64,000 nucleotides of DNA from Imbricaverruca yamaguchii. Lineage: Eukaryota; Arthropoda; Thecostraca; Neoverrucidae. Of the stretch, positions 47,426-60,444 are shown piece by piece. Made by a program: the position numbers and the translations under genes. Positions within the stretch are counted from its first letter, which is position 1, and every line of letters begins with the position of its first letter. The DNA lies in NCBI GenBank assembly GCA_034440575.1, contig JAOTOL010001602.1, positions 510,001-574,000 of the forward strand, in the 5' to 3' direction. The notes under the pieces are model-generated. The model worked only from the letters and a program-made list of their open reading frames with translations, was not told the DNA's origin and searched no databases.

Positions 47426-48716
47426 TTAACACGCGCCCTGGAGGGGTGGGGGGGGGCGAATTCCGCCCACCCCTCCGGTGTTTCGTAGGTAACATCCGAT
47501 TTTACCGGCCAATATATGCCGTTTCTTTCTGTACCTGCTTAGAAATGAACAGCACGTTGCTTAAGGTAAGAAAACGAAAACCGACCAAAATTTTTTCGAG
47601 TTAGGGGTCGGTAAAGTTTTTTTTTTAAATTTCAGCGCCAGACCACAAGTATCGGCGCTGATGCGCTTGCCGTATATTGGCAAAAAATGAAGTGTTCTTA
47701 GCAACACTAGCGACTTGTTTCATGTATATTGATATGCAACATTGTTTCAACATCATGTCAGGTCACCGGGGCAAGTCCGGTCAAGTTCATGAGAGGCAAA
47801 CACACGCCCTGGAGGAGTGGATTGCGAAATCCGTCCACCCCTCCGATCTTTCGTACCCAACTCCATATTGTACCGGAAGATATGCACCATTTCCGGCATA
47901 TTGTTTAAAGTAAAAAAAATTAAAATCGGCCGAAAAAGTTTTTCAGTCATGGGCCGTTAAAGTTTTTCTTAAAAATCGCAGCGCCGGACTAAAAAATCTG
48001 CGGGAAAATGAAAGTGTTCTTGACAACACTGGCGACTTGTTTGATGCTAATTGTTATGCTATATAATTAAAAAGTCATGTTAGGTCGCCGACGTAATCAT
48101 GACAGGCTAATGGAACCAAACTTGGGCAACTGCAATGTTGTTATAATTGGAAATGACTGTAATGCGATTGATGTCACATGGCATGTTTTTCCCTACACAT
48201 CCGGAAATCTACTGTTTGTCATTGTGTGCCTAAGCGTTTCTATACTTTATTCATGTATTTCACCCCTTTCTTTGCGAAGCCGATTGTGCCGAGCCGCCCA
48301 GCGGAGCAGTCAGGTGGGCAGCACGGTTCCGGTAACTGGAGAGGTAATGACCTGAGAAAGTGCTCTATACAGGTGACCTGAGGTCAAATGGCGGATCCGG
48401 CATATGCATTGCATCATTAGTAATGTCCAAAACATCATTAATGCCAAATTTGGAGCTTTTAAACAAAATAACTACGATCCATAACAATTGCAAGCCAAGC
48501 CACGCAAAACCAGAATTTCTTTTGCTATTTTGACCTCATTTGGCCATGAATGTGACCTACGGTCATGAAATTTGAGCACAACAGAGTTAACGATCGTGCT
48601 CATCCACCCTACGAATTTCGTTGCTCTAGTCTTAATAAGAGCCGAGATATTATGGGGCGGAATCCGCCCCCCTCCAGTGCGCGTAATTTCCAGACGCCCT
48701 CCAGGGCGCGTGTTAA
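47426..48716 (+). mobile_element. TTAA family 2 element, full length
   Basis: TTAA at 47426-47429 and 48713-48716 with CACGCGCCCTGGAGG and CCTCCAGGGCGCGTG ends. Orthologue of 7970-9141, about 120 bp longer overall. The internal end-like block recurs near 47801. Confidence 0.85.
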
Positions 48717-49546
48717 AGACAAGTGGAATAGGTGTTGTAGGCCTTGAATGATATCTGTTGCATTTGTGCAGATAATAATGCGAAGCAACGTCTGAATATC
48801 TTCAGGTTAGGTTGAGAGGTCAGTGCAAGACGAAACATGGCTTCATTTTCAGGTCTATAGTGTAAAACCAAGCTACGATGGCGAAAAAACCGGAATGTTG
48901 TGATTGAACACAATATGGGTGCATCACGTTTCAACTTGATATCAGATCAGGTCACGGCGCTTGTCCCGTAATGTGCACCGGTCGCCCCATTCCGTGCGGA
49001 CAGAAATTACGGATAGCTGCGTCAGCGCTGAGTGTATGTGCCACGGAAAACTCTTGGCATAACAGTTTTGAATAATTTCACATGCATTTCAATGCTTCCA
49101 ACATTTCAACTTCACGGAAGGCAATAACTCTGGTAACTTGGTGTGAATTATCACATCTTACTGTGTATAATTTGATTCATAGTGTAGTTATTGGCGCTTT
49201 TTTTCCTTAAGCATTTCGTCAGGCGTCACGAGTGGACATGATGCCGGTGGCGCCGCTCTGGTGGTGAACGGGTGAAGAAACGCCACCAGTGTGGGCTTGC
49301 TAAGATTAACACTTCTTTTATGTCAGATACCCGAAACCCTTTTCAGGGGGGGGCGCAATTTCTGGAAGCCATTCTCAGGACGCTCTCTGTACCAGACCGG
49401 AACTATTGGAGAGGTTTAATGCGACATGTTTTGAGAGTGAACTTTTTTTTTCGGTTTCGGTTTCGATTTCGACTTGAGAAACCCTTAATGTGACTTTTGA
49501 TCTAACCTGGAAGGTCCGGATTTCTCGCATTACTCCATAGCAAATG
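48717..49546. other. Duplicated sequence, no gene seen
   Basis: Colinear with 9142-9977. Confidence 0.5.
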
Positions 49547-50742
49547 TTAACACGCGTCCTGGAGGGCCTTTGAAAATTACGCGCACTGGAGGGGGGGGGG
49601 GGGGCCGAATTCCGCCCCCCTGAGATCTCGGCTCCCATTAGGGCTAGAGCAACGAAATTCGCAGGGTGGATGGGGACGATAGTAAACTCTATTGTGTGCA
49701 ACGTTCGTGACCTTAGGTGGATATCTTCAAGGTCAAATGAAATGAGGTCAAAATAACAAAATCTTCTGGTTTTGCGTGGCTTGGCTTGTCATTGGTATGG
49801 ATCGCTGTGATTGTGTTTAAATGTTCCAAAATTGGCATCCATGATGTTTTGGTCATTACTAATGATGTAATGCATGTGCCAGATCCGCCATTTGACATCA
49901 GGTCACCCATATAGGAGCACTTTATCAGGTCTTTACCTGCTCCAGTTACCGGAACCGGGCTGCCACCTGACTGCTCCGTTGGGCGGCTCGGCACAATCGG
50001 CTTCGCAAAGAAAGGAGTGAAATACATGAATAAAGTATAGAAACAATGAAACACACAATGACAAAGAGTAGGATGTGTAGGGAGTAACATGCAAAGTGAC
50101 GACAATCGCATGACAGTCATTTCCATTTATGACAACATTCCAGTTGACCATGCTTGGTTCCATTAGCCTGTCATGATGACCTCGGCGACCTAACATGACT
50201 TTTAAATGATGTAGCATAACAATATGCATCAAACAAGCCGCTTGTTTTGTCAAGATCACTTCCCTTTTGCCAATATACGGGAAGCGCATCAGCGGAGATT
50301 TTGGTGGTCTGCCGCTGCGATTTTAAAAAAAACTAACGGCCCATAACTTAAAAACTGTTCGGCCGATTTTAATTTGTCTTGATTTAAACAATACGCGGGT
50401 CATTTCTAAGCAGGTACGGACAAAATGGCGCATATCGGCCAGTGCAATATGGAGTTGTGTACGAAAAATCTGAGGGGTGGGCGGATTTCGCCATCCACCC
50501 CACCAGGGCGTGTGTTAACCTGTCATAAACATGTCCTGACTTGACCTCGGTGACCTGACATGACTTTGGAACAATATAGCATAGCAATATACCACAAACA
50601 AGGCGCTAGTGGGCAGCGTGCCGTTTATTTCTAAGCAGGTACACAAGCAATGACGTATATCGGGCGGTAAAATCTGGAGTTATCTACGAAAAACAGGAGG
50701 GGTGGGCGGATTTCGCCCCCCCCCCTCCAGGGCGCATGTTAA
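49547..50742 (-). mobile_element. TTAA family 2 element, inverted, copy B only
   Basis: TTAA at 49547-49550 and 50739-50742 around an element in reverse orientation to the other family 2 copies. Copy A has one TTAA at the same point (9978-9981) inside otherwise matching flanks, which proves insertion with TTAA duplication after the segments diverged. Inside, near 50516, the internal end-like block is preceded by a further TTAAC, suggesting the element arose from one copy inserted into another. Confidence 0.92.
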
Positions 50743-51339
50743 AGCTAAGAAGTTTCCTCGCACGCCCATCTAGGAGAACTAAGGCCCTGGGCTGTGAGCT
50801 GCAATTATAGGGTTAGATAACACTGTCTTATCCTTCAGGAATTTAAGAGCATCAATTAATTCAACATTTTCAAATGCTGATTAGCATTCCACCGGTGTTA
50901 GGAAAAGAAACCGTGGCGTTCCGAAGCGAAGGAACCGACGATATTTTCCAGAATGGTGTTCTTCAAGACTGGTAGGATGTGGTCACAATTCTGTTGCGCA
51001 CATCTATATTGAGATTCTGGGAGCTCGCTTTTCCGTGCAAATGCAATGGAACATAAAAGGAATTGCTTTGCTATCCTTACTGTGCAATAGATATGCGACT
51101 TAGTGAATACGTGCCTGGGACATGCTGAGAGCCGCTCAGCATTAACAATACAGCAAACATGTCACAACCGTCTAGGGGGACTACATTCTACACGTCTCCG
51201 TGCTCAAATCCTCACACCCTAGAATAGTAGTAGAACACATTCTCGGCAAAGGTGCGTAGCAACAGTTTGGTACCTGGGAGCCGTAAGACTCATAATACAT
51301 ATCAACCAGAATGACGATAAATATTCCGACGAAATAAAC

Positions 51340-51474
51340 ATGAAAACTCACAACACATCAGCAGGGAGCTCGGCTGTCCTCTTCCTCCTCCTCTTCCTCC
51401 GACCCATGCATGGTACCGCGGGAGGAGGAGCTACACCTGACGATGAAGAATTTCAATATTGGCAAATTTCGTGA
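51340..51474 (+). CDS. Candidate secreted micropeptide or signal-peptide exon (copy B)
   Basis: Orthologue of 10578-10709, 44 residues, with the same MKTHNTSAG start, AVLFLLLFL core and PDDEEFQY tail. The middle differs by a net 3-bp length change that keeps frame. In-frame retention across a divergent pair is the main argument for coding. Confidence 0.3.
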   Translation: MKTHNTSAGSSAVLFLLLFLRPMHGTAGGGATPDDEEFQYWQIS

Positions 51475-51933
51475 ATGCTAGGATCACTTCACTGGGATGG
51501 GGAGATGATTCCAATTACCTGGTGTTCAATAGTTCATGCTCTCACACCATGCGAAATAGCTCGAGATTAGCTCCACCTGCATGCTTCCAACCAATCTGTC
51601 AACCGCAATTTCATGCTCAAATGGATAACTGAATAGATTCTTTGCGAGAGAGCTTCTCTCCTTAGTCTTTGCTTTCAGTATAGCGACGTTGTGACCGTTG
51701 AAATCCACTATAGCTGTCTCACCAATTTTCGCACCAAAACACCCATACCATTGACATTATGAGGTGACTAGGGAAGTATGGAGAAGTGTTAGAACCAGGT
51801 CTATATCGGGCAGGAATGTTCCGGTCCTGAAGAAACGGCATGACCTGACGTCTGTCATACCGGTTGCTGTGAACGCACTCTCCCTTTCCTCCAGTCCTGT
51901 TCTGGCCCCATTCCGTTGGCCGTAGCATCTCAT

Positions 51934-52790
51934 TTAACCCGTCCGGTCTCGGGAGGTCTTCAACCGCCGTCCCCCTTCAGGATTTTCGCCGATAGCGGAC
52001 GAACTGCGCGGGGCAGCACCCCCAAATTGGGCATACCTTCTCCCACATCAATGTGACATACTGACTCGAATTTTTTTAGGTCAGGTCATCTATGGTCAAC
52101 GAATTAGTGAAGGTCAAGTGAAGTCACCTAAAAAAAGTTCAACAAGTCGTAACGCTTTAACGGTTACAGATATTTTAATGAAACTTTCAGCGTTTGCTTA
52201 TATCTACGGATGCAAGAAAACGTACGTGTTGAATTAATTTTTATTAGTTTTTGACTACATATAAATTTTGGGTATTTGCCCATATTGCAGTTCAAACACA
52301 GGATTCTGGGTAAAGTACGCATTTTGTATTAGGGCAAGTTGACTTCCAACAACATTTCTCGGTCTGCTTTACCTATTGGAGAAGGAAAATGAAAGAAAAT
52401 TGAAAACCCAAAATGTTGAAATTTCAAAAAAATAAGTTTTTTTTTTCGGGGGGCAAAAGAATCATAGCCCTGGTCGATTTCGCTGTCCTTTTCTCATTCC
52501 AAAGAAATTTTGTTTGTTCATATATCCCCCAAAATGAACTCCCCAGAGTAAAGAACATAATGGAAGTCGTGAAAAGTCGTGAAAATCTAGCCCCCTGACG
52601 TGACTTTACTTTTGGGGGATTTTTTTTTTTGGGGGGTGGAACCCGAACCCTACTCGTCGAGCGCTTTCCAATGACGCCTCTTTCATTTTCGTGCGATGCT
52701 TATTTTGGATTTTAGAGAGCGGTCTTCAACCGCACCCCCCCACCCCGAGACGGGGTGGGAGGATTTGACAGGAACGACGGCGCGGGTTAA
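51934..52790 (+). mobile_element. TTAA family 1 element, full length
   Basis: TTAA at 51934-51937 and 52787-52790. It starts CCCGTCCGGTCTCGG and ends GGCGCGGG. Orthologue of the 5'-truncated 10898-11643. Confidence 0.85.
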
Positions 52791-53708
52791 TGCCAATTAT
52801 TATCATATTCACATCTGGATACGGTAGGACCTGTACATGATATTATAAAATACCCGAAACCAAGAATGGTTTTTGTTTTCTTTTATACCCCTCGGATATG
52901 CCACTGCCCTCGCTATTTCCACTGTTATTGAACCCGCCGTCATCGGCAAGACGAGTAAACATCATAGATGTGGAAACAGGGAAGGAGTGGTATGGTTCCC
53001 CTTCCACATAAAAACGCACACTTTTTGAGACGTTCCTATGCCTCTGGTGGACGTGGCCTAGTCGAGAACTTTGACTAAGGGGTCACGTCCTTTGCGTAAG
53101 TAGGCTTACCATGAAAGCCCACCATACACCGACCCAATATAAATTATATGAGTGAGAGTGTTGAATGACTGAAAGCGGACACGCCTACCTATCCCAGCTA
53201 ACATAGGATATTTGAGCCCAAGGGGCCTGGTCACTCGAAGCTTTATGCAATTTAACAACATGGGAATGATTGGGGATTTTTTCAGTATTACATGATATAA
53301 ATAATAACAAAGAAACCTCTCGTGCCCTCTCTGCCCCATCCAAAGTCCGTCACGACACCCATGCATGATGGCACCAAGAGTCCATGCAACTGCTAAAAGT
53401 GGGGCAATTGTGTGCTGTTCATCAATGGAACGTTCACAAGCTCGGCGCCCCGTCACGACTTGAAGGTTGGTGAGATGCCACAGCCTTTGGGTTTATGGAT
53501 ACGCTGAGCTTCCTCGGGAGTGTCCAACTGGTACGGCTTGTTCAGTCATAGTTGGGTAAATTAAATAAAGACATAAGACATAAAGACATAAAAGATTAGT
53601 GCAACTATGAGCTACAAGGGCCCTTCTTGGATGCACTCTGTACATTGAACCAGTTGCCCACCCACTGAACCAATTGCCCACCAAATCTGTCAATCAGCCC
53701 TCCGTGTA

Positions 53709-55400
53709 CTACTGAAAAGCAAGCCTTCTATTCTTATAATGATTGTCTATGCTGTTTTTAAAGATGTTCAGTGTGCTGCTACTGACAATGTTTTCTGGCG
53801 GCTGGTTCCAGAGTTCCACTACCCTTTTGTTGAAGAAAGTCTGCCTTAACCTTGTTCTGATGTGGTTAACTGTAATTTTGAATTTATGACCTCGAATTGC
53901 ATCATTTCTGTTGAATTCAAACATTTCCCCAATATATCACCTTTCCAGACCATGTACAAATGCAAAGACCTCGATGAGATCTCCTGTCAGCCTTCTATAT
54001 CTAAGCAAAAACATATTCACTTTCTTCAATCATTCCTCATATGCCAGGTTGCTTATGGAATTAACCATTTTTGTAGCCCTCTTTTGTACTCTCTCTAAAA
54101 GCCAACAATCGTTTTCATAGCTAGGAGACCAAGCTTGGATGCAGTATTCCAAATGTGGCCTAACATATGCACAGTAAAACTTCCTGATCACTTCCTCAGT
54201 TCTGTATGGTACATTCCTATTTATTGCCCCGAGCATTCTCAGTGCCTTCTTCCTGGCTTCCTTGGTCTGTTCTGATGCCCCCAATTTTGTGTTTAGAATA
54301 ACACCTAAATCCTTCTCCTGTTGAGTCACTGATAACACTTGGCCACCCATCAAGTATGGAGCCTTCATATTCTGCTTGCCTACATGCATGACTTTGCACT
54401 TATCAAAATTAAATTTCATTTGCCAGTCTTCGGACCACTTCACCCGTTCGTCTAAGTCTTCTTGGAGCGGGATATGCTCATCTTGACGTGTTTTTGCCCT
54501 AAAGACCTTTAAATCATCCGCAAATATTTAAACTTTACTGCTTAGGCCACTTTCAATGTTACTTACAAATACAATGAACAGTAGTGGCCCCAGTACTGAC
54601 CCCTGGAGGACTCCACTAAAAACATTTTGCCATGATGACTTTGTACCATTTAGCACCACTCTTTGCTGTGTATCTGAAAGCCACAACCCTATCCATTTTA
54701 TGATGCTACCTGCAATACTATGGGACTGAATATGCATCATTAACCGTTTATGGGGTACCATGTGAAAGGCCTTACTAAAGTCAAGATATGCTACATTATC
54801 CTGACTTTCCTGATCAAATTGTTCTGTGGCGAAGTCCAAAAAGTCCAAGAGATTTGTGAGACCCGATCGTCCTTTTCTAAACCCATGTTGAGTATCTTGA
54901 ATCAATCTGCTACCTTCCAGATAACTAACTATTCAATTCTTGATAATTGATTCGAATACCTTGCAGACTAGAAATGTGAGACTTACTGGCCTATAGTTTT
55001 CAACTTTCCCTCTTTCCCCTTTCTTGAAAATAGGAACTACATTTGCCCTTTTCCAATCGGTTGGAACTTCACTTTGCGAAACTGACCTACAAAATATTAT
55101 ACTAAGCGGAAATGCCAGTTCATTTTCAGTTTCCCGCAACACCCAAGCATAAATTTCATCTGGTCCTGCTGCCTTGTTTGGCTTTATTTTCCTGATATGA
55201 TTGTAAACAACACCACTATCAATGAAATCAACATCATTTATCAGATTACATGTCACTGAACTATGGTGTACGGTCGGCAGATTGGTCATGTCTTCCAATG
55301 TAAACACTGATTTAAACTGCGTGCTCAGCTCCTCAACCATCTCACTATCCTCACCCAAAGTAGTCCCGTTTACTTCCAGTTGACCAATTGTGCTAGACAC
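53709..55400 (-). pseudogene. LINE reverse transcriptase, one frame with three stops
   Basis: All four open pieces (55400-54933, 54905-54528, 54443-54030, 53924-53709) lie in the same frame. Motifs in order: NKAAGPDEI and NYRPVSLT, then DTQHGFRKGRSG, YLDFSKAF, GVLQGSVLGPLLF, IFADDLKV just after a stop, KCKVMHVG, and the thumb and C-terminal region (ARKKALRMLGAINR, RPHLEYCIQAWSP). The FADD catalytic motif is intact. Interruptions are point nonsense changes, not large lesions, indicating fairly recent death. Confidence 0.85.
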
Positions 55401-55405
55401 TTTAC

Positions 55406-55845
55406 TCAGCTTGTAGAAACTAAAGAACTTTTTCTTCCCAGAGTTTCTCCTACAGTCAAGTCTTGAACCAAGTCACATATATCCGAGAATACAAGGTCCA
55501 AGAATGAGCCATGCCTGGCAGGTTCCAATACAAACTGGTGTAAGAACAGGATCTCTCCAAGGCATTTCCTGAACATTTTGCATGATAGGGAGCCAACCCC
55601 AGCATTTTCATATCCTTTTAGATTAGGCACCAAGAATAAGGCACTTCCTCTGCAAGGTTCTACTGATTTCCTCACAAATCACCTTGTCACGCTCCAGTTG
55701 CTGAGAATGTGGCAGGGTTCCTGATCGGTAATGAACAATATTATACATGCTGTATGACCCAATCCAAAGCTCCTTTTCATGGTGTTGCTTTTTCTGCCAA
55801 CTAAGAAATATAAAGTTGGAAAGGAAATGACCGATCACATCATGT
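55406..55845 (-). pseudogene. LINE endonuclease domain remnant
   Basis: Two frames are needed. One reads ERDKVICEEISRTLQRKCLILGA, matching the segment before the GDFN motif of APE-type endonucleases. The other reads VLEPARHGSFLDLVFSDICD and VGETLG, the segment before the SDH motif. The N-terminal half of the domain is missing. Confidence 0.65.
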
Positions 55846-56060
55846 TCACTAGCTTTCCAAATATTAAGTGAGGAAAGACCAACCATTACAAAATTACAAT
55901 TACTTATTCACACCATAGGTGCTGTGACTTGCAATTTTAAAGTGTTTATTTCTTGTGAATTAATTAGTAGGACCAATGTGCTATGGAGATAAATCATTAC
56001 ACACACTCTGAGTTTTAGGAAGATGAATGATCAAAACCTGGTGGAAGCATCTGTACTCAC

Positions 56061-56159
56061 CGAGGCAGGTGAAGGGAATCGTCGTGGTGGTGCTAACCAC
56101 GGAGAACGAAGTAGTTGTACTCCGAACGATGAACGGAAAGAATAACTTTCCTTCACGTT
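56061..56159 (-). other. Candidate minus-strand exon, 99 bp (copy B)
   Basis: Same length, acceptor (aacttttcag) and donor (CTCG|GTGAGT) as 12157-12255 in A. Confidence 0.35.
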
Positions 56160-57416
56160 CTGAAAAGTTGCAATGTTATCCAAAACGCTTCTGTGATGTG
56201 CAAAATACACAATCTTACATATAGACTGGGATGACACAACATGATATATTATATGCAAGTACACCAAAGGTTGAGACTAATGCCTTCATCAGGGTGAAAC
56301 ACAAGCAATGGAAATTCCATGATTTTTATGAAACAATGGAAGTTTATGAATTCTATGAAAAGGTGTTCTAAGTTTCTCGACAGACACGTAGCACTACATC
56401 TACCACCAACTATAGGGTAGCGAAAGACACACATAGTGTCATATATTATATAATCTTGGATCATTACAATCTGCACTTATGTTGTCCACTTAACGTATAA
56501 CAAGCCACACAAAACACGTAATTCACATCTGTTTCTGTAGGATTCCTCTGTGGATTTTTGCTTGTCTTTCTTGAACGCTATGTAAGGGAAACGTATCCTT
56601 CGGCGACATTTTGCAATGCAGGAACTGTGAAACGCATCTATTGGAACCAGGGAGATAACTATCCACAGCTTCTCCCTGCCTCATTGATGGGATGAACACC
56701 AGATATTCGGTAAAAACGTTTCAACTCTTTTCGGAGTTCCGTACATTAGCGGTTAGCCTGGTGTGTGCAGCCTGAGCGTGGCGAAATTTGGTTTCCGAGA
56801 CACCTGTGATCACAATCATGCACTGTACATCAGAACCTATGGAATGCCACCGCTGCACATAAGGCGAACCGAAGGTATCTGGCCGTCAATTTTGATATTA
56901 ATGGTGACTGACGATACCACAATGTCAAGTATCCAGAGTTACTCTTCTTGTGAGAGTCATTTATCATAGAAATGGAGACAAATTATACATTAATGTTTCC
57001 CTTACCATACTCACCATGGAGTTCACCAGCATTCTGATGACTTCATTCTCCATTCGACACGTATGTAAATGATAAAGTATAAGCACATCATGGCAACTTT
57101 GTTAAATGTGTCATGGAACACATTGATATATTTCTATTATAAATAATTTTTTAAAAAACGTCATGTCTCTCTCTGCCCGAATATCAGCCAATCCCAATTC
57201 TTTCCAGGTGAACATCTTTGTGAAAAAGGGTGATATCAAATAGAAGTTGCAAGATAATCACCCAATGTATTTGAGAGAACATAACTACATATCGTGTGCA
57301 AGATTTTATGCCAAGTTGCAGTTCCAAAGCCACAAGAAGACGGTCTCCAGAACAAAATTGCTTCTAGAACAACATGCAAAGATGAGCGCCACATAAATAT
57401 ATCTTCAGGGACTTAC

Positions 57417-57466
57417 CGGAAGATGAACTGGCCGCCATATGTGGGCGAAATACTTTAACTTAGAAT
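57417..57466 (-). other. Candidate minus-strand exon, 50 bp (copy B)
   Basis: Same boundaries as 14149-14198 in A, with acceptor 'cattctttataacag' and donor CCG|GTAAGT. Confidence 0.25.
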
Positions 57467-58419
57467 CTGTTATAAAGAATGAGTGCATTCAAGTGCAACT
57501 AATGCAGTATAGGTAGTATGAAGAAATGTCCACCGATGTGCATCTATGACGCAAGTAAGGATAATGTCCCAGTTACCTCTGCCCAGGCTCTCCCAACATT
57601 CCCCTATTGATCTTGGGAGAATATCTAACGTAAGGGCTAAAAGAAGTCACTGAACTTGAGAGATTCAGCTCGAACTTCTTGTAATCGCCGCAAGATTAAA
57701 AACGTCATGAGACAGGGACCAACTCTATGCAGCCACGGCGTGCATGAAAATGACTTTCATAGTTCACAAGATAGCATTCATAGTTCACAAGATAGGTGAA
57801 GTGGAACGATTGAAGTGATGTAAAATTGTGTGAAGTAAAATGACTGGTAGCATCCTGCGAGTTAATATTTTACAGCGCGCTGGGGTGAAACGAGAAGATA
57901 CTTACTTTCCAATTCCGGCGACCGAAACTATATTGGGATGCAGTTTGAGTACAAGAATGCCATTCACAATCAATTAAAGTACATAACCTCCTTTTATCTT
58001 CAGATGTCATACATGATGCAAAACCGTGCGGAAAGTTCAGTTAACGTATTATCGACAGGGAATATCATAATGAAAGCTACAATCTCATGTTGCAACATAT
58101 TGCGTGCGGGTAAGCGTGATTTCTTTGGCTTTGGTGATGCCGAATTTACTTCATGCGTCATGTTGTCGACAACTAACCATTCTAAAGATATGTTTACAGG
58201 ATGGCCCAAACATTGGGAAATATTATCTCCATACATTTTTCTTCATGACTGTCATTTTATTGACTACACATCAGCTCAATGGATGTTATTAGCTCTTACT
58301 GCTTACGGGAAATATGTGCGTGCATTGCTGAGATATTTATGAATGGCACGGTGTGAAGAAGAAAGGTTCTAAGCATTATTGCAACCATAATTAGAGATCC
58401 AATCCTACTGCAACACATC

Positions 58420-59410
58420 CTATATCGGCAACGCATCATGGGCATCAGCAGTGCTGTCCAGTATGCAATTTGGTGGTGTCTCACCCGTGTCATCTCTGAG
58501 CGCCACTCCGTCGTCCGCCGCCGTGGTGCCAAGACTCATGAACGCCATAGCCAGGACAGCTGCCATCGCGGTACACCACTGCAACACATCGATCACCATC
58601 AGATGGTGCAGCACCACACTGATCACTGTCAAATGACGCAACAGAACACTGACCACCGTCAGATGGTGCAACAGAACACTGACCACCGTCAGATGGTGCA
58701 GCAGTACACTGACCACCGTCAGATGGTGGAGTAGTGCACTGACCACCGTAGGATGGTGCAACAGAACACTGACCACCGTCAGATGGTGCAGCAGTACTCT
58801 GACCACAGTCAGATGGTGCAGCAGTACACTGACCACAGTCAGATGGTGTAGCAGTACACTGACCACCGTCATATGGTGTAACAGTACACTGACCACCGTC
58901 ACATGGTGTAGCAGTACACTGATCACAGTCAGATGGTGCAACAGAACACTGACCACAGTCAGATGGTGTAGCAGTACACTGACCACCGTCAGATGGTGCA
59001 ACAGAACACTGACCACCGTCAGATGGTGTAGCAGTACACCGACCACTGTCAGATGGTGCATCAGTACACTGATCACAGTCAGATGGTGCAGACAGAACAC
59101 TGACCACAGTCAGATGGTGCAACAGAACACTGACCACCGTCAGATGGTGTAACAGTACACTGACCACCGTCAGATGGTGGAGTAGTACACCGACCACTGT
59201 CAAATGGTGGAGTAGTACACTGACCACTGTCAGATTGGGCAGCAGTGCACTAACTACTGTCAGATGGTGTAGCAGCACACGAACCATCGTCGCCTGGTGC
59301 ATCAAGACACTGAGCATCGTCAGGATGTGCAGGAGGACACTGAACATGCTCAGCGTATGCAGCAACGCATAGACAAGTAGTATTCCTCCCTTTTGTTCTG
59401 CATGAAGCAA
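58420..59410 (-). pseudogene. Decapeptide-repeat frame, copy B, frameshifted
   Basis: Counterpart of 16558-19245. The LLHHLTV frame begins near 59410 but an extra base near 59092 (gcagacagaac) switches it to the QCxxxPSD frame. A separate ORF re-enters the LLHHLTV frame from 59100 to 58420. In the Cys-containing frame there is an ATG here (59450, MTQGQLHRAF...) that copy A lacks because of a 220-bp deletion, but a TAG interrupts it near 59250. Confidence 0.3.
58580..59345. repeat. 30-bp minisatellite, about 25 units (copy B)
   Basis: Same unit and same flanks as 16640-19239 in A but less than a third of the length, and without the 'gaggtggcgt' higher-order blocks. Units here resemble the diverged distal units of A. 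Confidence 0.93.
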
Positions 59411-60292
59411 TGCAGGCTTGAAACGCTCTATGTAATTGCCCTTGGGTCATTTTCTAGTATATACCACATATACGGAAGGTGGAACATTATTTTCTCAATA
59501 AACACAGTCCTGTATATTTTTTCCTCATTGGACCTGTTTCCTATTCGTGCTGCATGGACAGGTTTGATATGAAGATTGCTCATTACACTTCACTTCTACA
59601 CTATGGGAACAATAATATGAAAAGGATGCTACTTTTGCAGATTAGTATTGTTCATAAGGAACAATAATAGTAAAATATTGCATTTTTATAAATAGTTGTG
59701 AGGTACTTTATATTAGCCTCTTTTGTATATAGGTGTGTATTGCTATAAATAGAGCACGTATTGCTGTCAACTGCACACAGTGCTATCCGGATCAATGTAT
59801 CTATCCTGATCGGGAACTTCTGTAAACACTGCGGAACAAAGTGAAAGGCTGACCATGCTTGGCTGCGTGACGGATGGTATGAATCGACACAGGCATAGGG
59901 GGCGTTATTCGCCTGTACGTACCAGAGACATTGCCATGGCTGCCACGGACTGCTGCGACCGGACTGGTCGAAGTCTACTGACGGTGTGAGCTGCAATACA
60001 GCCTGTTGTTAACTCTGGTCATTTGCTGGCCGGCGGGCGATTGAGTCGCTGCGGGGCTGTGGGCGGTGTAAGCACGGTGCATCCCACCAGTCACCTGTTT
60101 CACTTCAGACGTTGCAGAGCACCTTCAGCCCGGACTGGTGGAGGCTGCACGTGCAGCCGGCTGTGCATAAAACAAAGTCGGATAAAATCGTATCGTAAAT
60201 CGCTCTCAGCTCCAGTAGCAGTAGGTATGTACAAGCTCTACCGCCGGTGGCGCTAGTTGTACCCGCAGGATACCGTCTACCGGTACAGGATA

Positions 60293-60295
<3 letters not shown>
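59400..60295. other. Duplicated non-coding flank
   Basis: Colinear with 19260-20307 minus the SINE. It keeps about 220 bp (59377-59600) that A has lost. Confidence 0.5.
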
Positions 60296-60383
<88 letters not shown>

Positions 60384-60405
60384 AAAAAACACAGAGAGAG
60401 AGAAA

Positions 60406-60442
<37 letters not shown>
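60296..60442. repeat. (CA)n microsatellite, interrupted
   Basis: CA tracts 60296-60379 and about 60405-60442 separated by A-rich and GA sequence. Orthologue of the CA part at 20308. Confidence 0.93.

Positions 60443-60444
<2 letters not shown>

Larger units (their letters stand above)
53565..55845 (-). mobile_element. CR1/L2-like non-LTR retrotransposon (LINE), 5'-truncated, copy B only
   Basis: A minus-strand element with the C-terminal part of an apurinic endonuclease domain followed by reverse transcriptase. It is absent from copy A, where flanks resembling 53060 and 55845 meet near 11915-11930. A short 'ttatgtctttatgtc' repeat near 53570-53595 looks like the 3' tail of CR1/L2-type elements. 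The 53060-53565 stretch may be 3' UTR or another insert. It is dead: several stops plus frame shifts in the endonuclease part. Confidence 0.8.

Noticed and set aside
57938..58342. 134-codon plus-strand frame, partly shared with 16124-16375
   Set aside because: The copies agree only in part of the frame, with a 340-bp difference upstream. The opposite strand is also open, and there is no domain or silent-change signal.
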